Part shown: positions 20,774 to 28,202 of the stretch, piece by piece | Numbering within the stretch: the stretch's first letter is position 1 | How the letters are laid out: every line of letters begins with the position of its first letter | NCBI GenBank assembly: GCA_947501555.1 | Contig: CANMWG010000001.1 | Location: 930,001-994,000, forward strand | Direction: 5' to 3' | Length of the DNA stretch: 64,000 bases | Source of the DNA: an uncultured Paracoccaceae bacterium | GTDB lineage: Bacteria > Pseudomonadota > Alphaproteobacteria > Rhodobacterales > Rhodobacteraceae | Notes under the pieces: model-generated | What the model was told of the DNA's origin: nothing | Database searches by the model: none | The model's input: only the letters and a program-made list of their open reading frames with translations | Made by a program: the position numbers and the translations under genes

Positions 20774-21928
20774 TTATTTCACGGACCCGGCGAGCAGACC
20801 GCGCACCAGATATTTCTGCATTGCAAAGAACACGACCAAAGGCACCGCAATCGATACAAAGGCCGCCGTTGCAAGGATTTCCCAATTACCACCGCGCGTG
20901 CCCAAAAGCTCAACGATTTGGTTGGTCATGACGGTTGTTTCGCCGGTCGCATCAATCAAAAAGACTTTGGCGACCAGCAAGTCATTCCAGACCCAGAGGA
21001 ACTGAAAGATCGCGAAGGACGCCAATGCGGGGAAGGACAACGGCAGGATGATTTTGGTAAAGATCTGAAAATCCGTGGCTCCGTCGACTCTTGCGTTCTC
21101 AATAATATCGCGGGGCAGTCCAACCATATAGTTCCGTAAAAGGTAGATCGCGAGCGGCAGACCAAAGCCGGTATGGGCCATCCATGTCCCCAGATATCCT
21201 TTGCCGATCCCGATCTCCAGATGCAGGCGCAACAGCGGGATCAGGGCCAGTTGCAACGGCACCACCAGCAATGCGACGACAAAGGCGATCAGGATCGCAC
21301 GTCCCGGAAAATCCATCCAGGCTAGCGCATAGGCGGCAAAAGCGGCCATCATAATCGGGATAATTGTCGCGGGGATCGTCACCGTCAGCGTGTTAAAAAA
21401 CGCCTTGGCCATACTGTCGGTTGCGTTGTCGCTAAGCAGCACTTGGTCATAGTTGTCCAAGGTAAATTCCGGTGGCGTTGTTGCGGTGACAAAGGCGCGT
21501 TGGCCACGACCTGTCAGCTCTTCGGTGCTGGTCCAGACGTAGTCGCCATTGGCCTGCACGGTCATCGTTTCGCCGTCGCCCATATCGGCGGTCTCGCCCG
21601 GTACATAATCACTGATCGCGCGCGAAGATGTGCCCCAGACCGAAATCTCGACGTCTTCGGGATCACCAAACAGATTGCCCGAGATCGTGTAGACCCCGTC
21701 GATCAGCTGCTGCACCCCTTCATCATCCGGATCAGCCGCGCGCAATGTCAGGTTGCGTTCTGTCGGGAACAAAGATTCCCACCAGCCACTGTTGCTGATC
21801 TGATCTGCAGTCCGAAACGACGACACCAGCAGCCCCACGGTTGGGAATAGCCAAAGGGCAACCAACAGAACCACAGAGATTTGCACGATCCAGTTTAGCG
21901 ACGATTTGCTTCCGGCAATGTTATCCAT
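20774..21928 (-). CDS. aglG: Alpha-glucoside ABC transporter permease AglG
   Basis: 384 residues, an inner-membrane permease of the MalG type. After the first membrane segment it carries an extra periplasmic domain of about 130 residues, as in Agl-type permeases. The EAA loop facing the ATPase reads ENARVDGATDFQIFTKIILPLSFPAL. The C-terminal membrane segment ends MQKYLVRGLLAGSVK. The ribosome site AGGGA lies within the second of two tandem 27-base copies before the start. Confidence 0.93.
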   Translation of the reverse strand: MDNIAGSKSSLNWIVQISVVLLVALWLFPTVGLLVSSFRTADQISNSGWWESLFPTERNLTLRAADPDDEGVQQLIDGVYTISGNLFGDPEDVEISVWGTSSRAISDYVPGETADMGDGETMTVQANGDYVWTSTEELTGRGQRAFVTATTPPEFTLDNYDQVLLSDNATDSMAKAFFNTLTVTIPATIIPIMMAAFAAYALAWMDFPGRAILIAFVVALLVVPLQLALIPLLRLHLEIGIGKGYLGTWMAHTGFGLPLAIYLLRNYMVGLPRDIIENARVDGATDFQIFTKIILPLSFPALASFAIFQFLWVWNDLLVAKVFLIDATGETTVMTNQIVELLGTRGGNWEILATAAFVSIAVPLVVFFAMQKYLVRGLLAGSVK

Positions 21929-21978
21929 GATTTGTCCCTATCCAGTCGCGGCCCAGATTTGCTCCTATACAGTCGCGG
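21925..21978 (-). repeat. Tandem 27-base duplication of the aglG ribosome-binding and start region
   Basis: On the minus strand two adjacent 27-base units (21952-21978, then 21925-21951) both begin CCGCGACTG and carry ATAGG and CAAATC; 22 of 27 positions agree. The second unit ends in the real ATGG start of aglG. The first has TGGG at the same place, so it looks like a dead copy of the initiation site. Confidence 0.7.
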
Positions 21979-21982
21979 GTCA

Positions 21983-23212
21983 TCAGCGCATCTCCTTGCG
22001 GGCGTTGTAGACGTTCCAGACCAGGATCGGGCTGACCAACAACATGATGATCATCGCACTGGCCGAGCCGACGCCCCAGTCATTGGCGCGGAAGAGTTTG
22101 TCGAACATGTAATTGGCCAGAACTTGGGTTTCCCATTGGCCGTTGGTCATCGCATAAACAATGTCAAAAACTTTGAGCACGACCAACGTGATCGTCGTCC
22201 AGACCACCACAATCGTACTGGCGATTTGCGGCATCTTGATCTTGAAAAACACCTGAAACGGGTTGGCCCCATCCACAATGGCGGCTTCAATCGTTTCCTC
22301 GGGAATACCGCGCAGAGCGGCCGATAGGATCACCATGGCAAAGCCGGTTTGAATCCAGATCAACACAATCATCAGCAGGAATGAATTCCATCCTGGAATG
22401 GTCAACCATGTCTGCGGCTCGCCGTAAGGATGCTCTGCCGTAAAGGCGCCGATGCCCAGCATCAAACAAGAATAGGCGACCCAGAGCAGGACCGCGATCA
22501 GCACGCCCCGGATGGCCATGAACATGATCGGTGTCTGTTTTTCCAATGCGGTTCGGGCTTGGCCCCAACCCACATAAAGGGCGGTCGCCACCGCACAAAG
22601 CATCAAGGCCCCGGGGACCAGACGCAGGATCAGGAAGGACCCTATGCCGCCCTCAAACTGCAACCAGACCGCGTTCATTACCCCAATCTGTGTCTGCTCT
22701 ACCGGCCTTGTGTCATAGATCAGGCGAAAGATAACCGCCGCCCCGACAAAGGAAATCGCCATGGGCATAAAGATCAGGGACTTCGCAAAAGAGCCCCATT
22801 TGATCCGGTCAGTCAGTTGGGCAGCCAAAAGGCCAATGGCGGTCGAGGCGGCAGGGACAATGATCAGCCACAGCATGTTGTTGCGCATGGCTTCCCAGAA
22901 TTTGGGTTCATTAAACATCTGGCGATAGTTGGCCAGCCCCACAAAGGCGCCGCCCTGATCACGGTCGGTCAGCGAATACCACAGGGTCGCGACAACCGGA
23001 TAGGCCAGATAAAGCCCCAGCCCGAACATCGCCGGGAAAAGAAACAGCCAAGGGCGCACTAAATTGGCGCGATTGATATTGCGACCGGCGTTCGGACCCT
23101 TGGCGGGGAACAGCACTTTGTCGAGAAACTGATTGGAAAAGTAGAAATACCCAATGCAAGCACCAACCCCAACGGTGATTGTCAAAAGGCCCAGTATTGC
23201 AGGGTGCATCAT
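21983..23212 (-). CDS. aglF: Alpha-glucoside ABC transporter permease AglF
   Basis: 409 residues, MalF-type inner-membrane permease. An extra N-terminal membrane segment (LGLLTITVGVGACIGYFYF) precedes the basic NRANLVRPWLFLFPAMF start of the transport core. The EAA loop reads EAAIVDGANPFQVFFKIKMPQIA. The first two codons are both ATG; the GGGAGG site fits the second (23209) slightly better. It forms the membrane pore with AglG. Confidence 0.93.
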   Translation of the reverse strand: MMHPAILGLLTITVGVGACIGYFYFSNQFLDKVLFPAKGPNAGRNINRANLVRPWLFLFPAMFGLGLYLAYPVVATLWYSLTDRDQGGAFVGLANYRQMFNEPKFWEAMRNNMLWLIIVPAASTAIGLLAAQLTDRIKWGSFAKSLIFMPMAISFVGAAVIFRLIYDTRPVEQTQIGVMNAVWLQFEGGIGSFLILRLVPGALMLCAVATALYVGWGQARTALEKQTPIMFMAIRGVLIAVLLWVAYSCLMLGIGAFTAEHPYGEPQTWLTIPGWNSFLLMIVLIWIQTGFAMVILSAALRGIPEETIEAAIVDGANPFQVFFKIKMPQIASTIVVVWTTITLVVLKVFDIVYAMTNGQWETQVLANYMFDKLFRANDWGVGSASAMIIMLLVSPILVWNVYNARKEMR

Positions 23213-23236
23213 CCCCTCCCAAGGCTATACGATGAA

Positions 23237-23267
23237 GGACGGCCCGGCCAGAAAGGCCGGACCGTCC
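23237..23267 (-). other. Intercistronic hairpin between aglE and aglF
   Basis: Stem GGACGG-C-CCGGCC / GGCCGG-A-CCGTCC with one C.A mismatch and loop AGAAA, and no T-run. A GC-rich hairpin after the binding-protein gene usually protects the upstream mRNA from 3' decay and so raises binding protein over permease, as in malE-malF. Here this is inferred. Confidence 0.7.
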
Positions 23268-23287
23268 CGTGGTTGTCCATACAGGGT

Positions 23288-24553
23288 TTACTTTGCGGCG
23301 TCCCAAGAGGATTGGATCGCTGCCGCAATCTCGCCGGCATCGGCACCACCGGTGTAATCCACCATGCCTGACCAGAATGTACCCTGCCCAACAGCACCCG
23401 GCATCAAATCAGATGCGTCAAAGCGGAAGGTCGTGGCGCTGAGCAGGATGTCATTCATCTTTGCTGTCGGCGCATCTGCGAACAGACCGGTGTCGACGCC
23501 CTTATGTGGTGTCAGGAAGGCTCCTTCAGCCATCCAGATTTCATGCGCTTCAGGGGTTTGCAGGAACTCAATCAGCTCATGTGCAGCGTCATTTTCATTT
23601 GTGATCGCCCACAATGTGCCTGCACCCAACACAGGCGCGCCAAGGTCTTTTTCCGCATAGGCAGGGAAGTAGAAGAAATCGGCATCTTCACCCACAGATG
23701 TGCCTTCAGGAAAGAAAGCTGGGATAAAAGACGCCTGCCTGTGCATGTAGCACTGCGGCGGGGATGAAAACAGGCCCTTGGGGCTATCGCGGAAATCGGT
23801 TGAGGCCACCTGCCCCGCACCACCCGCGACATAATCATCATTGCGAGCAAAGGCGCCGAATTCTTCAATCGCGGCCACAATCCGTGGGTCATCAAACGGA
23901 ATATCGTTGCTGACCCAACCGTCATAAACATCCGTGGTTTGGGTGCGCAGCATAAAGTCTTCAACCCAATCCGTTGCAGGCCAGCCCGTCGCACCACCCG
24001 ATCCCAAACCAATGCACCAAGGTGTTTCACCATCAGCCACGATCTGATCAGACAAGGCGATCAGCTCTTCCATGGTCTCAGGAATGTCGTATCCCGCATC
24101 TTCGAAATTTTCGGGGTTGTACCAGACCAATGACTTCAAATTGACCTTGTAGAAAAAGCCATACAGCTGGTCGTTGCCATCTTCATCCGCATAAGTGCCC
24201 AGATCAACCCAAGAGCTGCCAGCGGCATAGTTCGTGTTGATCCAATCCTCAGTCCCGTCTTTGAGCGGCGTCAAAAACCCGCGCGCGGCCATATCTGCGG
24301 CCAGACCCGGCTGGGGAAATACAGCCACATTCGGTGCAGAGCCTGCTTCGGCATCGATCATGATCTGCTGTTCAAAGCTGTCAGAACCAGTGTAGCGCAC
24401 GTCGTGACCAGAGGCTTCAGCGAACGCTGCCAAAACCTTTTCGGCCGCTTCCTGATCCGGACCTAACCAAGGGCCAAAAACGGTGATCTGTTCAGCTTGG
24501 GCCGCCGTGCCCAAAGCAACCGCTGCCACACTGGCATACAGTTTCATTTTCAT
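23288..24553 (-). CDS. aglE: Alpha-glucoside-binding periplasmic protein
   Basis: 421-residue periplasmic solute-binding protein (family 1). The start MKMKLYASV at 24553 follows GGGAGG; a more distal ATG at 24601 has no ribosome site. The signal peptide ends at ALGTAAQA, before EQITVFGPW. It delivers alpha-glucosides to AglFG. First gene of the operon, and the hairpin after it may keep its mRNA abundant. One AAAGCGCTTT operator lies 93 bases upstream. Confidence 0.93.
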   Translation of the reverse strand: MKMKLYASVAAVALGTAAQAEQITVFGPWLGPDQEAAEKVLAAFAEASGHDVRYTGSDSFEQQIMIDAEAGSAPNVAVFPQPGLAADMAARGFLTPLKDGTEDWINTNYAAGSSWVDLGTYADEDGNDQLYGFFYKVNLKSLVWYNPENFEDAGYDIPETMEELIALSDQIVADGETPWCIGLGSGGATGWPATDWVEDFMLRTQTTDVYDGWVSNDIPFDDPRIVAAIEEFGAFARNDDYVAGGAGQVASTDFRDSPKGLFSSPPQCYMHRQASFIPAFFPEGTSVGEDADFFYFPAYAEKDLGAPVLGAGTLWAITNENDAAHELIEFLQTPEAHEIWMAEGAFLTPHKGVDTGLFADAPTAKMNDILLSATTFRFDASDLMPGAVGQGTFWSGMVDYTGGADAGEIAAAIQSSWDAAK

Positions 24554-24645
24554 TGAATTTCCTCCCAATCGCGCCCGAAAGGCACGTGAACGCTCATGCA
24601 CGAAATCGTGCGACTTAACTTTTTCTCACACATTGGAATCAAACC

Positions 24646-24657
24646 CAAAGCGCTTTG
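24646..24657. promoter_or_regulatory. LacI-type operator O1 of the agl locus
   Basis: Perfect palindrome CAAAGCGCTTTG, CG-centred as expected for LacI-family repressors, on the aglE side of the divergent intergenic region. Confidence 0.8.
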
Positions 24658-24806
24658 AATTCAATTACACTCGGCGAAGTTGACCTAAGTGTCAACACAC
24701 CTTTGATATGCAAAAAACGCTTGGAATCTTTCGAAACGCAGGGTACTGAAACGATTACGGTGATGAACATCTGACGCAAAGGCGTATTATTTGTGCACCA
24801 AATGAT

Positions 24807-24818
24807 GAAAGCGCTTTG
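24807..24818. promoter_or_regulatory. LacI-type operator O2 of the agl locus
   Basis: AAAGCGCTTT (24808-24817), followed by G as in O1. It lies 16 bases before the regulator start, so it suggests autoregulation and control of the bgl-glk side. Two sites 161 bases apart could support DNA looping. Confidence 0.8.
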
Positions 24819-24833
24819 GAAATTTGACACGGT

Positions 24834-25865
24834 ATGAACCTAAAGGAACTCTCGCAAAGTCTCGGGCTTAGTCAGACCACGGTCAGCCGTGCGCTCAATG
24901 GCTATCCTGAGGTCAGCCCGGCGACCCGGGCGCGCGTGCAAGAGGCCGCAAAGACGTTCAATTACCATCCAAGCAACCGCGCCAAGGGCCTGGCCACAGG
25001 CAAAGCCTTGGCCATCGGGCATGTCATCCCGGTGTCGGACAAGCATGAAATGGTAAACCCGGTCTTTGGGGATTTCATCGCCGGTGCGGGCGAAACTTAT
25101 GCCCGGCACGGGTATGAAATGATCCTCTCGATTGTGGACGATAGCGACGAAGAAAAAGTCTATACCAGCTTAAAGTCCCGCCGGGCGGTGGATGGCGTTG
25201 TCGTCCATGGACCCCGCATGAATGACCCGCGCATCCCGCTGCTCAATGATCTGGGCTTGCCCTTTGCGGTGCATGGCCGGGCCTCTGGCTGCACCCTGCC
25301 CTACACTTGGCTTGATGTGAACAACCGCCATGCATTCCTGCGAGCCACAGATTTTCTTTACGATCTCGGACACCGGCGGATCGCCCTGATTAACGGGGCG
25401 GAATTCATGGATTTCGCCTATCGGCGCCGCGACGGATATGAAGCTGCTTTGCAGGCGCATGATATCTGCGTTGACCCCGCATTGATGCGATCCGACGAAA
25501 TGACCGAAGATTTTGGCTATCAATCAACCACGGACCTGCTCGGGCAAAACGACGCGCCGTCGGCAATCATGTGTTCTTCGTTGATCAGCGCCCTGGGTGC
25601 GCGGCGGGCGATTGAGGAAGCTGGGCTTGTGATGGGCAAGGATGTCTCTGTGATCACCCATGACGATGACCTGTCCTACTTGCAAAACGGCGGCGATATC
25701 CCGATTTTCACAGCAACGCGATCCTCGGTACGGTATGCCGGACGGCGCTTGGCCGAGATGCTGCTCGCGGCCATCGCAGACCCTTTGCAACCGCCGCAAA
25801 ACGAACTTCTCGAAGCAGAATTAATGGTTGGCCGGTCAACAGGACCCGCCCCCCGGAAGGAATGA
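24834..25865 (+). CDS. aglR: LacI-family repressor of the alpha-glucoside operon
   Basis: 343 residues. The N-terminal LacI helix-turn-helix is NLKELSQSLGLSQTTVSRALNGYPEVS, with the hinge helix region HPSNRAKGLATGKA. The C-terminal domain has the periplasmic-binding-protein fold, including FLYDLGHRRIALI and the dimerisation-side SVRYAGRRLAEMLL. It is divergent from aglE and followed by bgl and glk, and two AAAGCGCTTT operators flank its promoter. The likely inducer is an alpha-glucoside or glucose, as for AglR of S. meliloti. Confidence 0.9.
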   Translation: MNLKELSQSLGLSQTTVSRALNGYPEVSPATRARVQEAAKTFNYHPSNRAKGLATGKALAIGHVIPVSDKHEMVNPVFGDFIAGAGETYARHGYEMILSIVDDSDEEKVYTSLKSRRAVDGVVVHGPRMNDPRIPLLNDLGLPFAVHGRASGCTLPYTWLDVNNRHAFLRATDFLYDLGHRRIALINGAEFMDFAYRRRDGYEAALQAHDICVDPALMRSDEMTEDFGYQSTTDLLGQNDAPSAIMCSSLISALGARRAIEEAGLVMGKDVSVITHDDDLSYLQNGGDIPIFTATRSSVRYAGRRLAEMLLAAIADPLQPPQNELLEAELMVGRSTGPAPRKE

Positions 25866-25866
25866 A

Positions 25867-27189
25867 ATGGACTTCAAACGCAGCAATTTTCCAACAGGTT
25901 TTCTGTTCGGTGCCGCCACGGCTGCCTATCAGATCGAGGGGCATAAATTCGGCGGTGCGGGGCTGACCCATTGGGATACCTTTGCGGCAGGCCCCGGGAA
26001 TGTGGTGCGGGCCGAAGATGGGGCTGTGGCTTGCGATCACTTCCACCGGTTCGCCGAAGATCTCAACCTGTTGAAAGACGCAGGCATGGATGCTTATCGG
26101 TTTTCCACATCCTGGGCGCGGGTCATGCCCGACGGGCGCACTGTGAACCCTGCGGGCTTGGATTTCTACGATCGGCTTGTCGATGCGATGCTGGATCGCG
26201 GGTTGAAGCCTTTTCAGACGCTCTACCACTGGGAGCTGCCAGCGGCCTTGGCCGACAAGGGCGGGTGGGTGAACCGGGACACTTGCGAATATTTCGGTGA
26301 TTTCACCGATGCAATCACGGATAGGATCGGAGACCGGGTCGCGGCGATTTCGACCATCAATGAACCTTGGTGCGTGGCCTATCTATCGCATTTTCTGGGG
26401 CACCATGCGCCCGGTCTGAAAGACATTCGGGCCACCGCGCGTGCGATGCATCATATCATGCTTGCGCATGGTATCAGCCTGTCACGGCTACGCGCGAAAG
26501 ATATGAAAAACTGCGGCATTGTGCTGAACTTCGACCACACAGACCCAGCCGATGACAGCTCCGGTGCGATCTTGGCCGCAAAACGCACGGACGCAATCTT
26601 TAATCGTTGGTTTATCGAAGCCATCAGCCAGGGCTGCTACCCGCAAGAAGCGCTTGAAGGGTTTGAGCCTCATATGCCAGACGGATGGCAGGATGATATG
26701 GACTTGATCAGTCAGCCAATCGACTATCTGGGCGTCAATTATTATACCCGGCACACCGTCAAAACGGATGAAACAACCGTATGGCCCCACGTGCAGGGAG
26801 AAGAAGGCCCCGGTGAAAAGACCCAAATGGGATGGGAGATCTTTCCAGACGGCCTGCACGGTTTCCTCACACGGCTGTCGCGGGACTACGTTGGCGATCT
26901 ACCCCTTTATGTGACGGAAAACGGCATGGCATGGGATGACAAGATCGAAAACGGGGCAGTCTATGATCCTGTCCGGCTGAAATTCGTATCGGACCATGTG
27001 CTGGCAACCAAGCAAGCCATCGCGGATGGGGCAAATGTACAAGGGTTCTTTTATTGGTCCCTGCTGGACAATTACGAATGGGCCTTTGGTTATGAAAAGC
27101 GGTTCGGGATGGTGCATGTGGATTTTGACACCTTGAAGCGGACCCCGAAAGCGTCTTATCACGCGCTCAAATCCGCCATAGCCCGCTAA
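25867..27189 (+). CDS. GH1 beta-glucosidase
   Basis: 440 residues, glycoside hydrolase family 1, cytoplasmic. Catalytic residues are Glu166 as acid/base (STINEPWC) and Glu351 as nucleophile (YVTENGMAW). N-terminal FLFGAATAAYQIEG and the YHWELPAAL segment are hallmarks. The start at 25867 follows GGAAGG, one base after the aglR stop, so it is in the aglR operon. A beta-glucosidase beside an alpha-glucoside transporter suggests a broader disaccharide utilisation unit; the agl genes may also import beta-glucosides. Confidence 0.95.
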   Translation: MDFKRSNFPTGFLFGAATAAYQIEGHKFGGAGLTHWDTFAAGPGNVVRAEDGAVACDHFHRFAEDLNLLKDAGMDAYRFSTSWARVMPDGRTVNPAGLDFYDRLVDAMLDRGLKPFQTLYHWELPAALADKGGWVNRDTCEYFGDFTDAITDRIGDRVAAISTINEPWCVAYLSHFLGHHAPGLKDIRATARAMHHIMLAHGISLSRLRAKDMKNCGIVLNFDHTDPADDSSGAILAAKRTDAIFNRWFIEAISQGCYPQEALEGFEPHMPDGWQDDMDLISQPIDYLGVNYYTRHTVKTDETTVWPHVQGEEGPGEKTQMGWEIFPDGLHGFLTRLSRDYVGDLPLYVTENGMAWDDKIENGAVYDPVRLKFVSDHVLATKQAIADGANVQGFFYWSLLDNYEWAFGYEKRFGMVHVDFDTLKRTPKASYHALKSAIAR

Positions 27190-27197
27190 GGACTGCA

Positions 27198-28172
27198 ATG
27201 GGACATCCCAAAAACACTTACGCGCTTGTCGCAGATATCGGCGGCACGAATACGCGTGTCGCACTGGCCAGCGGACGTCAGATTGTTGATGGTACCATCC
27301 GGCGCTACCGCAACGTGGACTATCCCGGGCTGGAATCCGTATTGCGCCAATACATCGCAGATGAAGGCGGTGTTGATCCGGTTGCGGCCTGTGTGGCGGT
27401 GGCCGGACCCGTGCATGACGGCACGGCGACATTGACCAACCTAGACTGGACCATTGATAAAGATACGCTGCGCCGCGCAACCAATGCCGAAACTGTGGCA
27501 ATTCTAAACGATCTACAGGCGCAAGGGCATGCGTTGGGCTATATAGATCCAGGCAATATCCGCAGCATCTTGCCCGGGCCCGCGATACGGCCAAACGCTG
27601 CGCGTTTGGTGGTCGGAATTGGCACCGGGTTCAATGCCGCCCCTGTGTTTGACTTGGAACAGGGCCGGATCGTGCCCCCGTCTGAATGTGGTCACGCCAA
27701 CCTGCCGATCCGCAACGAAATGGAATTGCGCTTGTGCCAATTCGTCTCGACCGCTCATGGGTTCCCAGCGGTTGAGGACGTATTGTCAGGGCGCGGCTTG
27801 GAACGTGTCTATGCGTTTTTGGGACAAGAGGCAGACGACCCGCAAGACGCTTCAGCCCAGGACATTATGACGGCCTGCAGCAGCGGCACGGACCCACGCG
27901 CTGTGGATGCAGCCAAGCTGTTTACCCAGATACTGGGTACCGTTTGCGGCAATCTCTCATTGATCCAACTGCCCTTTGGCGGTGTGTCATTGGTCGGTGG
28001 AGTCGCGCGCGCGATTGCGCCGCATCTCAGCGACTTTGGCTTTGCTGATGCCTTCCGTGATAAGGGCCGTTTTGCGGGCTTTATGGGTAACTTCGCCGTC
28101 GATGTGATTGAAGATGATTATGCCGCACTAACCGGATCAGCCGCACATTTGGTGGCTTTGGCCGACACATAA
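27198..28172 (+). CDS. glk: Glucokinase
   Basis: 324 residues of the proteobacterial glucokinase family, which phosphorylates glucose released by AglA and the beta-glucosidase. The ATP phosphate motif VADIGGTNTRVAL opens the protein, followed by VAVAGPVHDGTATLTNLDW, LNDLQAQGHALG and the conserved GIGTGFNAA. The C-terminal SLVGGVARAIAPHL matches the adenosine-side motif. The gene sits 8 bases after the beta-glucosidase, closing the aglR-bgl-glk operon. Confidence 0.94.
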   Translation: MGHPKNTYALVADIGGTNTRVALASGRQIVDGTIRRYRNVDYPGLESVLRQYIADEGGVDPVAACVAVAGPVHDGTATLTNLDWTIDKDTLRRATNAETVAILNDLQAQGHALGYIDPGNIRSILPGPAIRPNAARLVVGIGTGFNAAPVFDLEQGRIVPPSECGHANLPIRNEMELRLCQFVSTAHGFPAVEDVLSGRGLERVYAFLGQEADDPQDASAQDIMTACSSGTDPRAVDAAKLFTQILGTVCGNLSLIQLPFGGVSLVGGVARAIAPHLSDFGFADAFRDKGRFAGFMGNFAVDVIEDDYAALTGSAAHLVALADT

Positions 28173-28202
28173 TCCATCACGGGCGGCGGGTTAAAACCCA
28201 CC

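Noticed and set aside
28188-28199. GGGTTAAAACCC as a glk/cckA terminator
   Set aside because: Five-base stem with a two-base loop and no T-run; too weak to list.
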